Origin: Paramesorhizobium salinisoli
GTDB lineage: Bacteria > Pseudomonadota > Alphaproteobacteria > Rhizobiales > Rhizobiaceae
NCBI RefSeq assembly: GCF_003335045.1
Contig: NZ_QOZG01000002.1
Location: forward strand, 1 to 64,000
Direction: 5' to 3'
DNA length: 64,000 bases
Below, one piece after another: positions 18,038 to 28,008 of the stretch. Every line of letters begins with the position of its first letter. Positions within the stretch are counted from its first letter, which is position 1. Below the pieces are notes generated by a model. It saw nothing but the letters and a program-made list of their open reading frames with translations, was not told the origin of the DNA and made no database searches. The position numbers and the translations under genes are program-made.

Positions 18038-18601
18038 TCAAGACGGTTCGCGCAGCCCGATCAAACGGATAACGGTCCCGCCATAGTTGCGTTCGTCGTG
18101 AACCGCGAGCCGATCATCGAGCGCGAGCGCGGCATCCACCTCCTCCTCAAGCACCAAAAGTGCGTCAGGATTAAGCCAACCGCCCTCCAGAACGGAAACA
18201 AAAGCCTTTTCTCCCAAGCCCTTGCCGTAAGGAGGGTCGGCAAAGACGAGATCGAAGGGTTCGATGCTGCCTATCGCGCCCAGATTGCAGGCGTCGCGCC
18301 TGAATATCTTGGTCTGGCCCTGAAGACCGAACGCCTCGATGTTCTCGCGCAGCAATCCACGTCCCTCCACCGATTCCTCGACGAAGAGGCACGCGCGCGC
18401 GCCGCGCGACATGGCTTCGAGGCCAAGCGCGCCGGTTCCCGCGAAGAGATCGAGCACGCGGCCGCCCTCCAGCTTTTCGGGAAAGCGGTGCGACAGGATA
18501 TTGAAAAGGCTTTCGCGGGTGCGATCGGAGGTCGGACGGATCGCATTCGACGATGGCGTAGCGAGCGTTCGCCCGCGGAGCCTACCGCCGACGATCCGCA
18601 T
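18038..18601 (-). CDS. rsmD: 16S rRNA (guanine(966)-N(2))-methyltransferase RsmD
   Basis: A 187-residue SAM-dependent methyltransferase that modifies G966 of 16S rRNA. It starts [16 protein letters not shown]; the SAM-binding block is [20 protein letters not shown] and the catalytic motif is [13 protein letters not shown] (DPPY). The true start is the ATG ending at 18601, with a GAGGTGG site; a longer open frame exists only because the overlapping rluB tail has no stop in this frame. It overlaps the 3' end of rluB by 20 bases, so the two are translationally linked. Linkage with rluB and tadA is usual in Rhizobiales. Confidence 0.95.
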   Translation of the reverse strand: MRIVGGRLRGRTLATPSSNAIRPTSDRTRESLFNILSHRFPEKLEGGRVLDLFAGTGALGLEAMSRGARACLFVEESVEGRGLLRENIEAFGLQGQTKIFRRDACNLGAIGSIEPFDLVFADPPYGKGLGEKAFVSVLEGGWLNPDALLVLEEEVDAALALDDRLAVHDERNYGGTVIRLIGLREPS

Positions 18602-20348
18602 TTCCACCTCTTGGTCCACCTTTTGGGCCACCTCCAGGACGATCGCCGCGTGGTCCCTTTGGCCCATCATTTCTGGGTCCATCATTTCTGGGGCCGTCAT
18701 TTCTGGGGCCGCTGCCGCCCGGCCTGCCGGGGACGTTTGCGCGCGGCCGCTTGTCGTCGGGGCGCGCTGGACGCTTGTCGCCGAAGGAGCGTGCGCCAGG
18801 GGCCTGACCTGCACCGCCACGTTCGTCTCTTTCGCGGGCTTCGGCCCGCTCACGCTTGCCGACACGCGGCGGACGCGCGGGGCGCTCGCCTTGCGATGGT
18901 CTGTCGTTCTGCGATCTTTCGTTTTGAGGTCTCTCGTTTTGCGATCTTTCGGGGCGCTCCCTGCGCGGAGGCCTTCCCTCGCCTTCCCTCACCCGCTCTG
19001 CCGGTGCGGAAGCGGATCTTGCGCGAAATGGCTTTTCCTCGCGGCGCGGCCTTTCGGCGCTTTCCTCATGACCGGATTTCTTGCCCTGCGGCCTTGCGCC
19101 CGGAGCCATCCAGACATTGGCGCCACGGGACTTGCGCTGAAGCGGCTCGGCTTCGCGTTCCTTTGCTTTACCCTTTGCGGGGGCAGCCTTTGCCGGACCA
19201 CGCCCCGGCCCAGGAGAGCGGGGCGCTGGGCTGGTGCTCAATCGCGACAGTGCATCGTCGCGCTTTTCATCCTTGGAGCGGCGCGGGCCCCTCGCCTTGC
19301 CGGCACCGCCTGGACTGCTGGAAATCCATTCCGGCGAACGGCGAGCGGGGCGTTCACGGACTTCCGGCGGCGCCACTTCGCCCTGCACGGCCATGTTCGA
19401 GAACTCGTTCAGGATGGGCGCATCGAAATCCGCGCCGGATTCCTCGATCAGCTTTTCGCCCAACTGGTCGCGCAGCGTGCGTCCGCGTATCTCGCGAACC
19501 GCACCCTCTTCCAGATCGCCCAGCTGAAAGGGTCCGAAGGAGATGCGGATGAGGCGGCTGACGGTAAGCCCGAGCGCGCCCAGTACATTCTTGACCTCAC
19601 GGTTCTTGCCTTCGCGCAAGCCGACCGAAATCCAGACATTCGAGCCCTGCTCACGCTCCAGCGAAGCTTCGACGGAGCCGTAGAACACACCATCGACGGC
19701 GATGCCGTTCTTCAAGCCGTCGAGCTGTTCCTGCGTAACCTTGCCGTGCGCGCGGACGCGGTAGCGCCGGAGCCAGCCTGTCGAGGGCAGTTCCAGGATG
19801 CGTGACAATCCGCCGTCATTGGTGAGAAGCAGCAGGCCTTCGGTGTTGATATCGAGGCGCCCGACGGAGAGAACGCGCGGCATGTCCTTCGGCAGCGCCT
19901 CGAACACAGTCGGACGTCCCTCGGGATCGCGGTTGGTCGTCACCAGCCCGGCAGGCTTGTGATAGAGCCATAGCCGCGTACGCTCTGTCTGGCGCAACGG
20001 CTTGCCATCGACCTCGATGCGGTCGGCGCGCATCACGTTGATGGCGGGGCTTGCCAAGACCTTTCCATTGACCGATATGCGGCCCGCGGCGATCATGGTT
20101 TCGGCCTCGCGGCGCGAGGCGATGCCGGCGCGCGCCAGCCGCTTGGCTATGCGTTCGCCTTCTTCAGGGGCCGTTTCCGCGTCAGGCACACGCGATCCGG
20201 CCTTTGCCGGGCGCTTGTCACTGCTAAAGGGTTTGCGCTTGTCCGGGTACGGGCTGTCGCCGGGCCGCTTTGGCCGTACCGACTTGTCGAACGGGCGCTT
20301 GGCAAAAGGGCGTTTCGGGCTGCCGCCCTCGTCATTGTCGCTGGTCAT
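18582..20348 (-). CDS. rluB: 23S rRNA pseudouridine synthase RluB family, with long disordered tail
   Basis: A 588-residue protein, about twice the length of E. coli RluB. Order of parts: a basic N-terminal extension (1-60), an S4 RNA-binding domain ([19 protein letters not shown]), and the RsuA-type catalytic domain with [12 protein letters not shown] and [16 protein letters not shown] (catalytic Asp). From about residue 310 there follows a tail of some 280 residues built almost only of Arg, Pro, Glu, Lys, Gly and Ser, ending in RNDGP repeats and [13 protein letters not shown]. The tail is low-complexity and RGG-like and probably binds RNA; this is inference. The core should isomerise U2605 of 23S rRNA or its equivalent. 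Confidence 0.92.
   Translation of the reverse strand: MTSDNDEGGSPKRPFAKRPFDKSVRPKRPGDSPYPDKRKPFSSDKRPAKAGSRVPDAETAPEEGERIAKRLARAGIASRREAETMIAAGRISVNGKVLASPAINVMRADRIEVDGKPLRQTERTRLWLYHKPAGLVTTNRDPEGRPTVFEALPKDMPRVLSVGRLDINTEGLLLLTNDGGLSRILELPSTGWLRRYRVRAHGKVTQEQLDGLKNGIAVDGVFYGSVEASLEREQGSNVWISVGLREGKNREVKNVLGALGLTVSRLIRISFGPFQLGDLEEGAVREIRGRTLRDQLGEKLIEESGADFDAPILNEFSNMAVQGEVAPPEVRERPARRSPEWISSSPGGAGKARGPRRSKDEKRDDALSRLSTSPAPRSPGPGRGPAKAAPAKGKAKEREAEPLQRKSRGANVWMAPGARPQGKKSGHEESAERPRREEKPFRARSASAPAERVREGEGRPPRRERPERSQNERPQNERSQNDRPSQGERPARPPRVGKRERAEARERDERGGAGQAPGARSFGDKRPARPDDKRPRANVPGRPGGSGPRNDGPRNDGPRNDGPKGPRGDRPGGGPKGGPRGGNADRRR
18664..18712. repeat. 15-bp coding repeat in the rluB tail
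   Basis: Three near-identical units reading CATCATTTCTGGGTC or GTCATTTCTGGGGCC on the plus strand follow one another here. On the coding (minus) strand they give the repeated RNDGP residues. A second, looser set of repeats lies at 18900-18955 (Arg-Ser-Gln-Asn-Glu/Asp units). Such units change number readily by slippage, so tail length probably differs between strains. Confidence 0.7.
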
Positions 20349-20431
20349 CTGGTGTTTGCCTTTCAGCGGCGGTAACTAACAAATCAACTACGTTCATGCG
20401 AGCGAAAATTCCCGGAAAGGATATCACCGCG

Positions 20432-20893
20432 ATGGAAAGAGGCGTTTCAACCCCGGCCCCGATGGACGTCGCGCTCGAAGAAGCGCGGGCGGCTGCGGCG
20501 CGGGGCGAGGTTCCGGTCGGAGCAGTCGTCGTCCGCAACGGCGAAATGCTCGCCCGCGCCGGCAACCGGACGCGCGAGATGAACGATCCCACGGCGCATG
20601 CGGAAATCCTTGTCATCCGCGCGGCATGCACAGTGCTCGGCGACGAAAGGCTCACCGGCTGCGATCTCTATGTGACGCTCGAACCCTGCGCCATGTGCGC
20701 GGCGGCCATTTCGTTTGCGCGCATCAGACGCCTCTACTACGGTGCTTCCGACGTCAAAGGCGGTGGCGTGGAAAACGGCGCCCGCTTCTATGCGCAGCCG
20801 ACCTGCCATCACGCGCCCGAAGTCTATACGGGCTTTGCCGAGAAAGAAGCGCAAGCGCTCCTAAAGAATTTTTTTAGAACGAAGCGTCTCTGA
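20432..20893 (+). CDS. tadA: tRNA-specific adenosine deaminase TadA
   Basis: TadA converts the wobble adenosine of tRNA-Arg(ACG) to inosine. The 153-residue protein has the zinc and proton-transfer motif HAEILVIRAA (HAE) and the second zinc motif TLEPCAMCAAAI (PCxxC). Further blocks are GEVPVGAVVV and YYGASDVKGGGVENG. The start is ATG at 20432, with GGAAAGGA about eleven bases upstream; the open frame extends far upstream only by chance. It is divergent from rluB, with 83 bases between the start codons. Confidence 0.95.
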   Translation: MERGVSTPAPMDVALEEARAAAARGEVPVGAVVVRNGEMLARAGNRTREMNDPTAHAEILVIRAACTVLGDERLTGCDLYVTLEPCAMCAAAISFARIRRLYYGASDVKGGGVENGARFYAQPTCHHAPEVYTGFAEKEAQALLKNFFRTKRL

Positions 20894-20913
20894 TTGCAAA
20901 GCGCTTCGCCGCC

Positions 20914-21579
20914 TTACCAGGGGACATAATCGCGCCAGCTCTTGGAGCCGCGCGCCGCAGCCTTGCGCTCGCGTTCCTTCCGAGCCTCATCCTCGCCAAG
21001 ATCGCCCACCGGCGCTGTGCCGGCTGCCTGCCTGTAGTCCAGCGGCGGTTCGCTCAGATAGCGTCGGGTCGTGGGCGAGCCGGTCTTTGCGAGCTGACGG
21101 CGACGGATGATCTCCGCCGATTCCGCTGCCGACAGATTGCTGCCGCGCGATGCGCGGTCGGCGGCGCGGCTGTTGGCCGAAGCGAGGTTGCGCGACGAGG
21201 AGGATGTCGAGACAGGCCCGTCACTGGCGATCGGGGAAACGTAGCTCGGATTGTCCTGATTGGCCGTCGCCTCGTCACGCAGACGCTTGCGGCGCGCCTC
21301 GGGCGATTCCGGCCAGTTCGGATTGCCTGCGTGATCCACGCTCTCCTGCGGCGGCGGCAGGGCCGTGACGCGCCCGGCGGGCTTCACGAGTTCGGGACGC
21401 GGCTTGTACTCTATCCGCTGGCCCTTGCTCGCACCCAATGAGGCAATATTGGACACGTCGTCAAAAAGCTGAACGCCGGCCGTCTTGTCAGTGCCGTAGG
21501 TCGGAGAGGAAACACAGCCAGAAAGCCCAAAACCGGCGAACATTGCCCCGAAAATCAGAAACTGCCCATTAATCTTCAT
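20914..21579 (-). CDS. Outer-membrane lipoprotein of unknown function (possibly DUF3035/BamF-like)
   Basis: A 221-residue protein with a clear lipoprotein signal: MKINGQFLIFGAMFAGFGLSGC, with lipobox LSGC. The mature part is hydrophilic, rich in Ser, Arg and Pro, with the block EYKPRPELVKPAGRVTALPPP early on and WRDYVPW at the end. In many alphaproteobacteria the slot between ileS/lspA and the M16 genes is taken by a DUF3035 lipoprotein (BamF of the BAM complex). The KPRPELVKPA sequence is compatible with that, but the resemblance is weak. I chose the ATG ending at 21579 over an upstream GTG. Confidence 0.7.
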   Translation of the reverse strand: MKINGQFLIFGAMFAGFGLSGCVSSPTYGTDKTAGVQLFDDVSNIASLGASKGQRIEYKPRPELVKPAGRVTALPPPQESVDHAGNPNWPESPEARRKRLRDEATANQDNPSYVSPIASDGPVSTSSSSRNLASANSRAADRASRGSNLSAAESAEIIRRRQLAKTGSPTTRRYLSEPPLDYRQAAGTAPVGDLGEDEARKERERKAAARGSKSWRDYVPW

Positions 21580-21716
21580 TATCGCCACTTCTAACCCGTC
21601 ATAACCAGGCTGATCGTTTCAGCCGGTCCCCGGCCTTCTCCGCCAGCCCTGCCGTAGAATTCCGGCAACTCCATGGCAAGCCCGTGAATGGCCTTGTACA
21701 TGACGGCGGTCGAGGC

Positions 21717-21751
21717 GGCAATTGCGGATATCGGTGTTATCCGCAATTGCC
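21717..21751. terminator. 14-bp perfect hairpin downstream of ileS
   Basis: GGCAATTGCGGATA (21717-21730) and its exact complement (21738-21751) enclose the seven-base loop TCGGTGT. The hairpin starts 25 bases after the ileS stop codon on the minus strand. It lacks a following run of T, so it is not a classical intrinsic terminator. It may act with Rho, protect the 3' end, or be a protein site. The arm length is exceptional for this window. Confidence 0.55.
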
Positions 21752-21775
21752 ATGTTCCGTCCCTCAAGGCGCGTC

Positions 21776-24694
21776 TCAGGCTGGAAGCCGGCCGAGCGCC
21801 TTCAATTCCCGCAGGGCGGCGGCGTCGCGAGCCGAGACATCGGGAAACTCAAGGTCGCTGCCGACATCATGGGTGTAGCGCCAGGAGCGCGCGCATTTCT
21901 CGCCCGTCGCGCGCGCCGGGATGACGCCCACGCCCTTCACGTCATCCAGCGTGAAGGCGCTTTCCGGCGCGGGCTCGTCCGTCACATTGATATCGCTGGT
22001 GATGCAGATTTCAGCGAAATCGAGCCCCTTGACCGCCTCGGCCAGCGACGGGTCGGTGATATGAACGACCGGAGCCGCCTCCAGCGACGAGCCGATGCGC
22101 TTATCGGCGCGCTCCAGCTCCAGCGCGCCGGTGACGACGCGCCGCACGCTGCGCACCTTGCGCCATTTTTCCGCCAATTCCTCGTCGCGCCATTTGGCCG
22201 GCGTTTCGCGGAACTGTTCCAGATGCACCGACAGCGCCTGGGGATAACGGTCGAGCCAGGCTTCCTCCGTCGTGAACGGCAGCATCGGCGCAAGCCATGT
22301 CGTCACGCGGTCGAAGATCGCGCGCACGGTCTGGAGCGCAGCCTTGCGCTTGATGCTCGACGGCGCGTCGCAATAGAGCGCGTCCTTGCGGATATCGAAG
22401 TAGAAGGCCGAAAGCTCGACATTCATGAAATCGATGAGCGCCCGCGCAATGCGCTTGAAATCGAAGGCGTCGTAGCCGGCGCGCACGATTTCATCCAGTT
22501 CGGCAAGGCGGTGCAGCATCAGCCGCTCCAGTTCAGGCAGATCAGCATGGGCGACGGTTTCACCGTCGTCATGGGCGAGCGTGCCGAGCATCCAGCGGAT
22601 GGTGTTGCGGAGCTTGCGGTAGGCGTCGATATTGGTCTGGAGAATGCTCTTGCCGAGGCGCTGGTCTTCCCAGTAATCGGTCGTCATTACCCAGAGGCGG
22701 AGGATATCGGCGCCCGAATCCTTGATGACCTCCTGCGGCGTCACGGTGTTGCCGAGCGACTTGGACATTTTCTTGCCGTGCTCGTCCATGGTGAAGCCGT
22801 GGGTGACGACCGTATCGTAAGGCGCGCGGCCGCGCGTGCCGCAGCTTTCCAGCAGCGAGGAATGGAACCAGCCGCGATGCTGGTCGGACCCTTCGAGATA
22901 GACATCCGCCGGCCATTTCATATCGGGGCGGTCTTCCAGCGTGAAGGTGTGCGTCGAGCCCGAATCGAACCAGACGTCGAGGATGTCGCGGACCTGCTGC
23001 CATGGCTCGTTGGCGCGGGAGCCAAGGAAGCGCTCGCGCGCGCCTTCGGCGAACCATGCGTCAGCGCCCTCAAGCTCGAAGGCATCGAGAATGCGCTGGT
23101 TGACCGCCTCGTCCTGCAGGATTTTGCCGTCCGCATCGGCGAAGACGCAGATCGGCACGCCCCAGGCGCGCTGACGCGAGAGAACCCAATCGGGACGATC
23201 CTCGATCATGGCGCGCAGGCGCGTCTGGCCGGCGGCGGGGACGAAACGCGTTTCGTCGATGGCCTTCAGGGAGCGCGAGCGCAGCGTCGTGCCGTCGCCC
23301 AGTTCCTTGTCCATATAGACGAACCATTGCGGCGTGTTGCGGTAAATGACCGGCTTTTTCGAACGCCAGGAATGCGGATAGGAATGCTTCATCCGTCCGC
23401 GCGCGAAAAGCATGCCGCGCTCGATCAGCGCATCCATGACCGCCTTGTTGGCGTCGCCCTTCTTGCCATTATCGTCCATGACGCGAGCGGGGCCGCCCTC
23501 GCGATCCGGCCCGAAGCCAGGCGCATCCTTGGTGTAGAACCCTGCATCGTCAACGGGGAACGGGATGGCGGTATCGATGCCGCGAGCCTCGAGCTCGCGG
23601 GCATGATCCGTCCAAACGTCAAAGTCCTCGCGGCCATGGCTGGGCGCGGTGTGGACGAAGCCCGTACCGGCATCGTCGGTGACATGATCGCCGGGGATGA
23701 GAGGGACGGGAAATTCATAGCCGCCGCCGAGACCGTTGAGCGGATGGGCGCAAAGGATCGATGCCATCTCGTCAGCGGAAACATCGCGTAGACGGTCATA
23801 CTCAAGCTTCGCCTTGGCGAAGGAACCCTCGGCCAAGGCGTCGGCAAAGATCAGCTTTTCGCCGGGCTGTGGGCCGAAATCATTCTCCGCCGCCGTCACC
23901 TCGTAAAGGCCATAGGAGACGCGGGGCGAATAGGCGATCGCGCGGTTGCCGGGGATGGTCCAGGGGGTGGTCGTCCAGATGACGACGAAGGCGCCATTCA
24001 GGTCATCCGAACCCGTCGCCACTGGAAACTTCACCCAGATCATGTCGCTCTCGACATCCTGGTATTCGACCTCGGCCTCGGCGAGTGCGGTGCGCTCCAC
24101 CACGCTCCACATCACCGGCTTGGAGCCGCGATATAGCTGGCCGGACATGGCGAATTTCAGGAGTTCGCCGGCGATGCGGCTTTCCGCGTGGAAATCCATG
24201 GTGAGGTAGGGATTGTCGAAATCGCCTGTTACACCGAGGCGCTTGAACTCGCCCGACTGCACCTTGATCCAGTGCGCGGCGAACTCACGGCATTCCTTGC
24301 GGAACTCGTTGATCGGCACCTCGTCCTTGTTCTTGCCCTTGGCGCGATATTGTTCCTCGATCTTCCATTCGATCGGCAGTCCGTGGCAGTCCCAGCCCGG
24401 CACGTAGTTGGAATTATACCCGCGCATCTGGAAGGAGCGCGTGATGACGTCCTTCAGCACCTTGTTCAGCGCATGGCCGATATGGATGTTGCCATTGGCG
24501 TAGGGCGGGCCGTCATGGAGGATGTAGAGCGGACGGTCCTTCGCCTCCTCGCGCAGCTTTTTATAGAGATCCATCTTTTCCCAGCGGGCGACGAATTCCG
24601 GCTCGCGCTGCGGCAGGCCGGCGCGCATCGGGAATTCGGTCTGGGGAAGATAAAGGGTCTTCGAATAGTCGATTTTCCCGGTGGTATCGGTCAT
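21776..24694 (-). CDS. ileS: Isoleucyl-tRNA synthetase
   Basis: A 972-residue class Ia synthetase that charges tRNA-Ile in the cytosol. The nucleotide-binding HIGH motif is in [20 protein letters not shown] (about residue 68). An editing CP1 domain follows, with the block [19 protein letters not shown]. The KMSKS loop is [18 protein letters not shown]. An anticodon-binding helical domain completes the protein. No lspA gene follows, unlike many relatives; the next gene is the lipoprotein. The start is the ATG ending at 24694. The leader contains a large hairpin, listed separately. Confidence 0.97.
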   Translation of the reverse strand: MTDTTGKIDYSKTLYLPQTEFPMRAGLPQREPEFVARWEKMDLYKKLREEAKDRPLYILHDGPPYANGNIHIGHALNKVLKDVITRSFQMRGYNSNYVPGWDCHGLPIEWKIEEQYRAKGKNKDEVPINEFRKECREFAAHWIKVQSGEFKRLGVTGDFDNPYLTMDFHAESRIAGELLKFAMSGQLYRGSKPVMWSVVERTALAEAEVEYQDVESDMIWVKFPVATGSDDLNGAFVVIWTTTPWTIPGNRAIAYSPRVSYGLYEVTAAENDFGPQPGEKLIFADALAEGSFAKAKLEYDRLRDVSADEMASILCAHPLNGLGGGYEFPVPLIPGDHVTDDAGTGFVHTAPSHGREDFDVWTDHARELEARGIDTAIPFPVDDAGFYTKDAPGFGPDREGGPARVMDDNGKKGDANKAVMDALIERGMLFARGRMKHSYPHSWRSKKPVIYRNTPQWFVYMDKELGDGTTLRSRSLKAIDETRFVPAAGQTRLRAMIEDRPDWVLSRQRAWGVPICVFADADGKILQDEAVNQRILDAFELEGADAWFAEGARERFLGSRANEPWQQVRDILDVWFDSGSTHTFTLEDRPDMKWPADVYLEGSDQHRGWFHSSLLESCGTRGRAPYDTVVTHGFTMDEHGKKMSKSLGNTVTPQEVIKDSGADILRLWVMTTDYWEDQRLGKSILQTNIDAYRKLRNTIRWMLGTLAHDDGETVAHADLPELERLMLHRLAELDEIVRAGYDAFDFKRIARALIDFMNVELSAFYFDIRKDALYCDAPSSIKRKAALQTVRAIFDRVTTWLAPMLPFTTEEAWLDRYPQALSVHLEQFRETPAKWRDEELAEKWRKVRSVRRVVTGALELERADKRIGSSLEAAPVVHITDPSLAEAVKGLDFAEICITSDINVTDEPAPESAFTLDDVKGVGVIPARATGEKCARSWRYTHDVGSDLEFPDVSARDAAALRELKALGRLPA

Positions 24695-24783
24695 GGTTTC
24701 TGGCTCGTTCTCAAGCCCGCGCAGGCAGCGCGGCGGGCAGGTTGAATAAAACGGTGAATGCCGTGAAGGCGCAGCCGGTCGTT

Positions 24784-24836
24784 CCCGGACCTTCCCGCTT
24801 TACGCTGCTGCTATGGAAGCAGCTGGGAAGGCCGGG
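24784..24836 (-). promoter_or_regulatory. Compound hairpin in the ileS leader
   Basis: The outer stem pairs CCCGG (24784-24788) and CCTTCCC (24790-24796) with GGGAAGG (24825-24831) and CCGGG (24832-24836), leaving only A24789 bulged. The inner stem pairs GCTGCT (24804-24809) with AGCAGC (24818-24823) around an eight-base loop. It lies 90-142 bases upstream of the ileS start in a 277-base stretch otherwise without a gene. It does not have T-box features. It is a candidate structured leader RNA for ileS. Confidence 0.5.
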
Positions 24837-24971
24837 CCACTAATTCGTATGACCGAAATGAAAAGCCGGAATGCAGTCATCATGGCGCTGCTTTTAGCAA
24901 TGACGCGCCAAGGAATAAAGGGGCAGGCCCAAGAAACTTGATGCCTGCCTAATGCTATTAATCGCTGATCG

Positions 24972-25799
24972 CTATTCCAGCGAAAAGTCGAAGCGGTAGG
25001 TGGCGGAGAGGCCCACGGTGAACTGGTCGCGCGAGCCGCGCTCCTTGACCAGGCTCGAATCGGCCGCCGGACCCTGCAGGCGGGCATATTCGGCAAAGAG
25101 GCTCGTGGTCACCTTCTCGGTCGCCTTCCAGGTGATCGCGCCGCCGACACCGGCCGACTTGAAGCCACCGCCGGGCTTATACTGGCTGAGGCCCGAGGCA
25201 ACCGCCTCATCGGCATCGACGCCGTAATAGGTGTCGAAATAATCCTTGGTGGCGAAGGACGCACGCGGGCCGCCGGAGATGCGCACGGTCGGCGTCACGT
25301 CGACAAAGGCGTCGGCGGAGACATCGGCCACGACGCCCTTGTGCGCGCGGATACCCTGCCGGACCTCGCCGCGGACGCGCAGCCAGTCGGTCGGGTAGAC
25401 TTCGAAGAAGCCGCCTGCCTCGACGCCCCAGCGCACGGGATCGAGCCCCTTCAGCTCATCGGCCGTATCTCCGTCGCGCTTGAAGAGCAGCTTGCCGGCG
25501 ATACCGGCGCGGAAGGTTTCCGTGTCGATGAAGGCAAAGGACGGGTTGTCGTTGCGCGAGGTAAAGCGCGTCGTCGCGCCCGCACGCCCCAGCGAGATCA
25601 TCGGCGTCGCATTGAAGATACGGCTGTTCGATCCCTCGAAGCGCGGCGCGGCGAAGCCGGCGGCGCCGACGGTCAGATACCAGTCGCCCGACCAGAAATG
25701 CTTGCGGGTTTGGGTTTCCTGAGCCTGGGCAAAAGAGGTGGAGGCGATCAGAGGGAAGAGAACCGCGCCGGACAGAACGCCCAATGGAAAATTACGCAA
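24972..25799 (-). CDS. MipA/OmpV family outer-membrane protein
   Basis: A 275-residue beta-barrel protein with signal peptide (1-26, ending SFAQAQ). Alternating beta-strand sequence runs through to a terminal aromatic strand (ATYRFDFSLE). The family signatures are the WYLTVGAAGFAAPRFEGSN block just after the signal and the final TVGLSATYRFD strand. Members scaffold murein enzymes (MipA) or act as porin-like OmpV; the role here is unknown. The start is TTG at 25799, supported by CGGAG about seven bases upstream. The gene is monocistronic. Confidence 0.88.
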   Translation of the reverse strand: MRNFPLGVLSGAVLFPLIASTSFAQAQETQTRKHFWSGDWYLTVGAAGFAAPRFEGSNSRIFNATPMISLGRAGATTRFTSRNDNPSFAFIDTETFRAGIAGKLLFKRDGDTADELKGLDPVRWGVEAGGFFEVYPTDWLRVRGEVRQGIRAHKGVVADVSADAFVDVTPTVRISGGPRASFATKDYFDTYYGVDADEAVASGLSQYKPGGGFKSAGVGGAITWKATEKVTTSLFAEYARLQGPAADSSLVKERGSRDQFTVGLSATYRFDFSLE

Positions 25800-25897
25800 A
25801 ATGAAGCTCCGGGGAGAGAGTTTGAAAAGTCTTTGATGGTAAACAGTCTTTGCAGAGAAATGCGTAAAAATTGCTTAAATTCGAGGAAGAAAGTTCC

Positions 25898-26902
25898 TCA
25901 TTCCGAAGGCTTTTCCTCGAAATTGAACGCCCGGTCGAGTTGTGACAGCGGACGCACGCCGGAAAGCACGGCGCGCGCTTCGGCGTCGTCCTGGCGCATC
26001 TGCACCATCAGCGCGTCGAGACTGTCGAATTTTTCCTCGCCGCGCAGTCGGGCGAAGAAGGAAACAGCGCAGGTCTCACCATAGAGATCGCCTGCGAAAT
26101 CGAACAGGAAGGTTTCAAGCAGCGGCGAGCCGTCCTTGTCGACTGTCGGGCGGCGGCCGAAGCTGGCAACGCCGTCATGCAGCGAGCCATCGGGACGGCG
26201 GAAGCGCACGGCGTAGATGCCGTGCTTCAGATGCGTCTGCGGCGGCAGTTCCATATTGGCGGTCGGGAAGCCCAGCGTGCGGCCGAGCTTCTTGCCGCCC
26301 ACCACCTCGCTCTCGACCGTATAGCGGTAGCCGAGCAGCCCCGCCGCGCCTGCGACATCGCCCTCCCCCAGAAGTGAGCGGATGCGGCTCGACGAGACGA
26401 CCTCTCCACCCTCGTCGCGGAAGGCATCGACCAGCGTGACCTCGAAGCCCAGCCTTTTTCCGGCGTCCATGAGGAAAGCCGGACCGCCCTGCCGCCCCTT
26501 GCCAAAATGGAAATCGAAGCCGGTGACGACACGGCTTGCGGCAAGATCGTCGACAATGATCGACTGGACGAAATCTTCCGCGGTATGCTCGGCGAAGGCG
26601 CGCGTGAACTCCTGCTCGACCACGGCATCGAAGCCGAGCGCGTCGAGGAGCTCGGCCTTTTCCACCGCCGGCGTCAGCCGGTCGACGGGCTGGTCCGGCA
26701 CGAAGACGCTGCGCGGATGCGGCTCGAAGGTCAGCACGACCGCCGGACGTCCCTCCTCCCGGGCCAGATCGAGCGCGCGCTCAAGCACGGCCTGATGGCC
26801 ACGGTGCACGCCGTCGAAATTGCCGATAGCAACGACGGCTCCCCGGAGATGAGCGGGCAGATCGGCGGGGCTGGCAAGGCGAAGAAAAGAATGTTCCGGC
26901 AT
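25898..26902 (-). CDS. ribF: Bifunctional riboflavin kinase / FAD synthetase RibF
   Basis: This enzyme makes FMN and then FAD from riboflavin in the cytosol. The 334-residue protein has the N-terminal nucleotidyltransferase with VAIGNFDGVHRGHQAVL (about 25-41) and the SSSRIRSLLGEGD block. The C-terminal flavokinase domain has GRTLGFPTANMELP and GVASFGRRPTVDKDG, with the catalytic glutamate in LLETFLFDF. It is followed on the same strand by nothing closer than the porin gene and preceded by the HAD gene at an 18-base gap, so HAD-ribF form one operon. Confidence 0.96.
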   Translation of the reverse strand: MPEHSFLRLASPADLPAHLRGAVVAIGNFDGVHRGHQAVLERALDLAREEGRPAVVLTFEPHPRSVFVPDQPVDRLTPAVEKAELLDALGFDAVVEQEFTRAFAEHTAEDFVQSIIVDDLAASRVVTGFDFHFGKGRQGGPAFLMDAGKRLGFEVTLVDAFRDEGGEVVSSSRIRSLLGEGDVAGAAGLLGYRYTVESEVVGGKKLGRTLGFPTANMELPPQTHLKHGIYAVRFRRPDGSLHDGVASFGRRPTVDKDGSPLLETFLFDFAGDLYGETCAVSFFARLRGEEKFDSLDALMVQMRQDDAEARAVLSGVRPLSQLDRAFNFEEKPSE

Positions 26903-26920
26903 GGCGTGTTTGCTCTGATC

Positions 26921-27778
26921 TCAGGCCAGGGCGTGCATGGTGGCGACAGGATTGCTGCCATGGGTTTTCAGAAACTCAAGCAGTTTTTCGACATCCACTA
27001 TGCCCTGATCGGCATAATCGCCGGCATGGATGCCGCCCGATATATAGAGGATATCGATCCCGAACTGCTCGGCGCCCTTCACATCGGTCAGCATGCCGTC
27101 GCCGATCGCCAGCACCCGGCTCTTGTCCACGGCCACGCCACGCACTTCGCTCGCGACTTCCAGCGCCGCCTCATAGATCGGCCGGTGCGGCTTGCCGGCG
27201 ATGAGCGTGCGCCCTCCGATGAGGCCATAGTCACGCGCCAGGGCGCCGGCGCACCAGATCAGGCGGTTGCCGCGCTCCACCACGATATCGGGGTTGGCGC
27301 AGATGAAAGGCAGGTCGCGCGAGCGCAAGCGCGCGAGCATATCGGCATAATCCTCGGGCGCCTCGATCTCGTCGTCGACCAGGCCGGTACAAACTACGCT
27401 TGACGCCTCGAACTCCTCGACCAGTTCGACGTCGAGCCCTTCATAAAGCGCCAAGTCGCGATCGGGACCGAGATGAAACACGCGGCGCGGGCCTGCTGCG
27501 ATCAGGTCGCGCGTCACGTCCCCCGAGGTGACGATGCGGTCATAGGCCTCCTCGGGAACGCCGAGCAGCGACAATTGCGCGGCGATCAGCGGCGCGGGAC
27601 GCGGCGCATTGGTGATGAGGACGACCGTCAGCCCGGCCTCGCGGGCGCGCTGCAGCGCCGCCTTCGCGGGAGCGAACGCATGGATGCCGTTATGCACCAC
27701 GCCCCACACATCGCAGAGAAGAACGTCATAGCGGGGCATCAGTTCATCAAGGCGTTCGATCTTGGGAAGGTTGAACAT
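26921..27778 (-). CDS. TIGR01459-type HAD superfamily hydrolase
   Basis: A 285-residue HAD phosphatase of the NagD-like subclass. Motif I is YDVLLCDVWGVVHNG (nucleophile Asp, with W in place of the usual acid region), motif II is VVLITNAPRP, and motif IV is VLAIGDGMLTDVKGAEQFGID. This alphaproteobacterial subgroup (TIGR01459) has no proven substrate. It is often placed beside ribF, so a flavin nucleotide phosphate is an attractive guess. The ATG ending at 27778 has AAAGGAG five bases upstream, which decides the start against a longer frame. Confidence 0.88.
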   Translation of the reverse strand: MFNLPKIERLDELMPRYDVLLCDVWGVVHNGIHAFAPAKAALQRAREAGLTVVLITNAPRPAPLIAAQLSLLGVPEEAYDRIVTSGDVTRDLIAAGPRRVFHLGPDRDLALYEGLDVELVEEFEASSVVCTGLVDDEIEAPEDYADMLARLRSRDLPFICANPDIVVERGNRLIWCAGALARDYGLIGGRTLIAGKPHRPIYEAALEVASEVRGVAVDKSRVLAIGDGMLTDVKGAEQFGIDILYISGGIHAGDYADQGIVDVEKLLEFLKTHGSNPVATMHALA

Positions 27779-28008
27779 GCGGGCTCCTTTTATAGCGGGC
27801 GCGACCGGATTAGCCGAAGCCGCCGGGCATGTCATCTGCTTTCGCCTTCAAAGTCTCGGGAGCGAGGATCGGATTGCGAGCTTCTTCGACGGTCATTCAA
27901 ATTTTACCTTGCTTCGTGACCAACTCTTAGAAGCCCCCTGCTATGAACGAATGGAATTCTTCCACAAGCGGGCGCGGGAGAATTCCTGGGGAACGTTTGG
28001 GGGCGTAG

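Noticed and set aside
18602..18865. N-terminal extension of RsmD by 88 residues
   Set aside because: The extended part is the opposite frame of the low-complexity rluB tail. RsmD starts with MRIVGG at 18601, where a good ribosome site is present.
21722..23791. 689-residue open frame antisense to ileS
   Set aside because: Long open antisense frames arise from the third-position GC bias. The protein shows no family pattern, and ileS is certain.
24695..24971. T-box riboswitch before ileS
   Set aside because: No AGGGUGGNACCGCG-like T-box sequence or specifier loop is seen, and T-boxes are not expected in this group.
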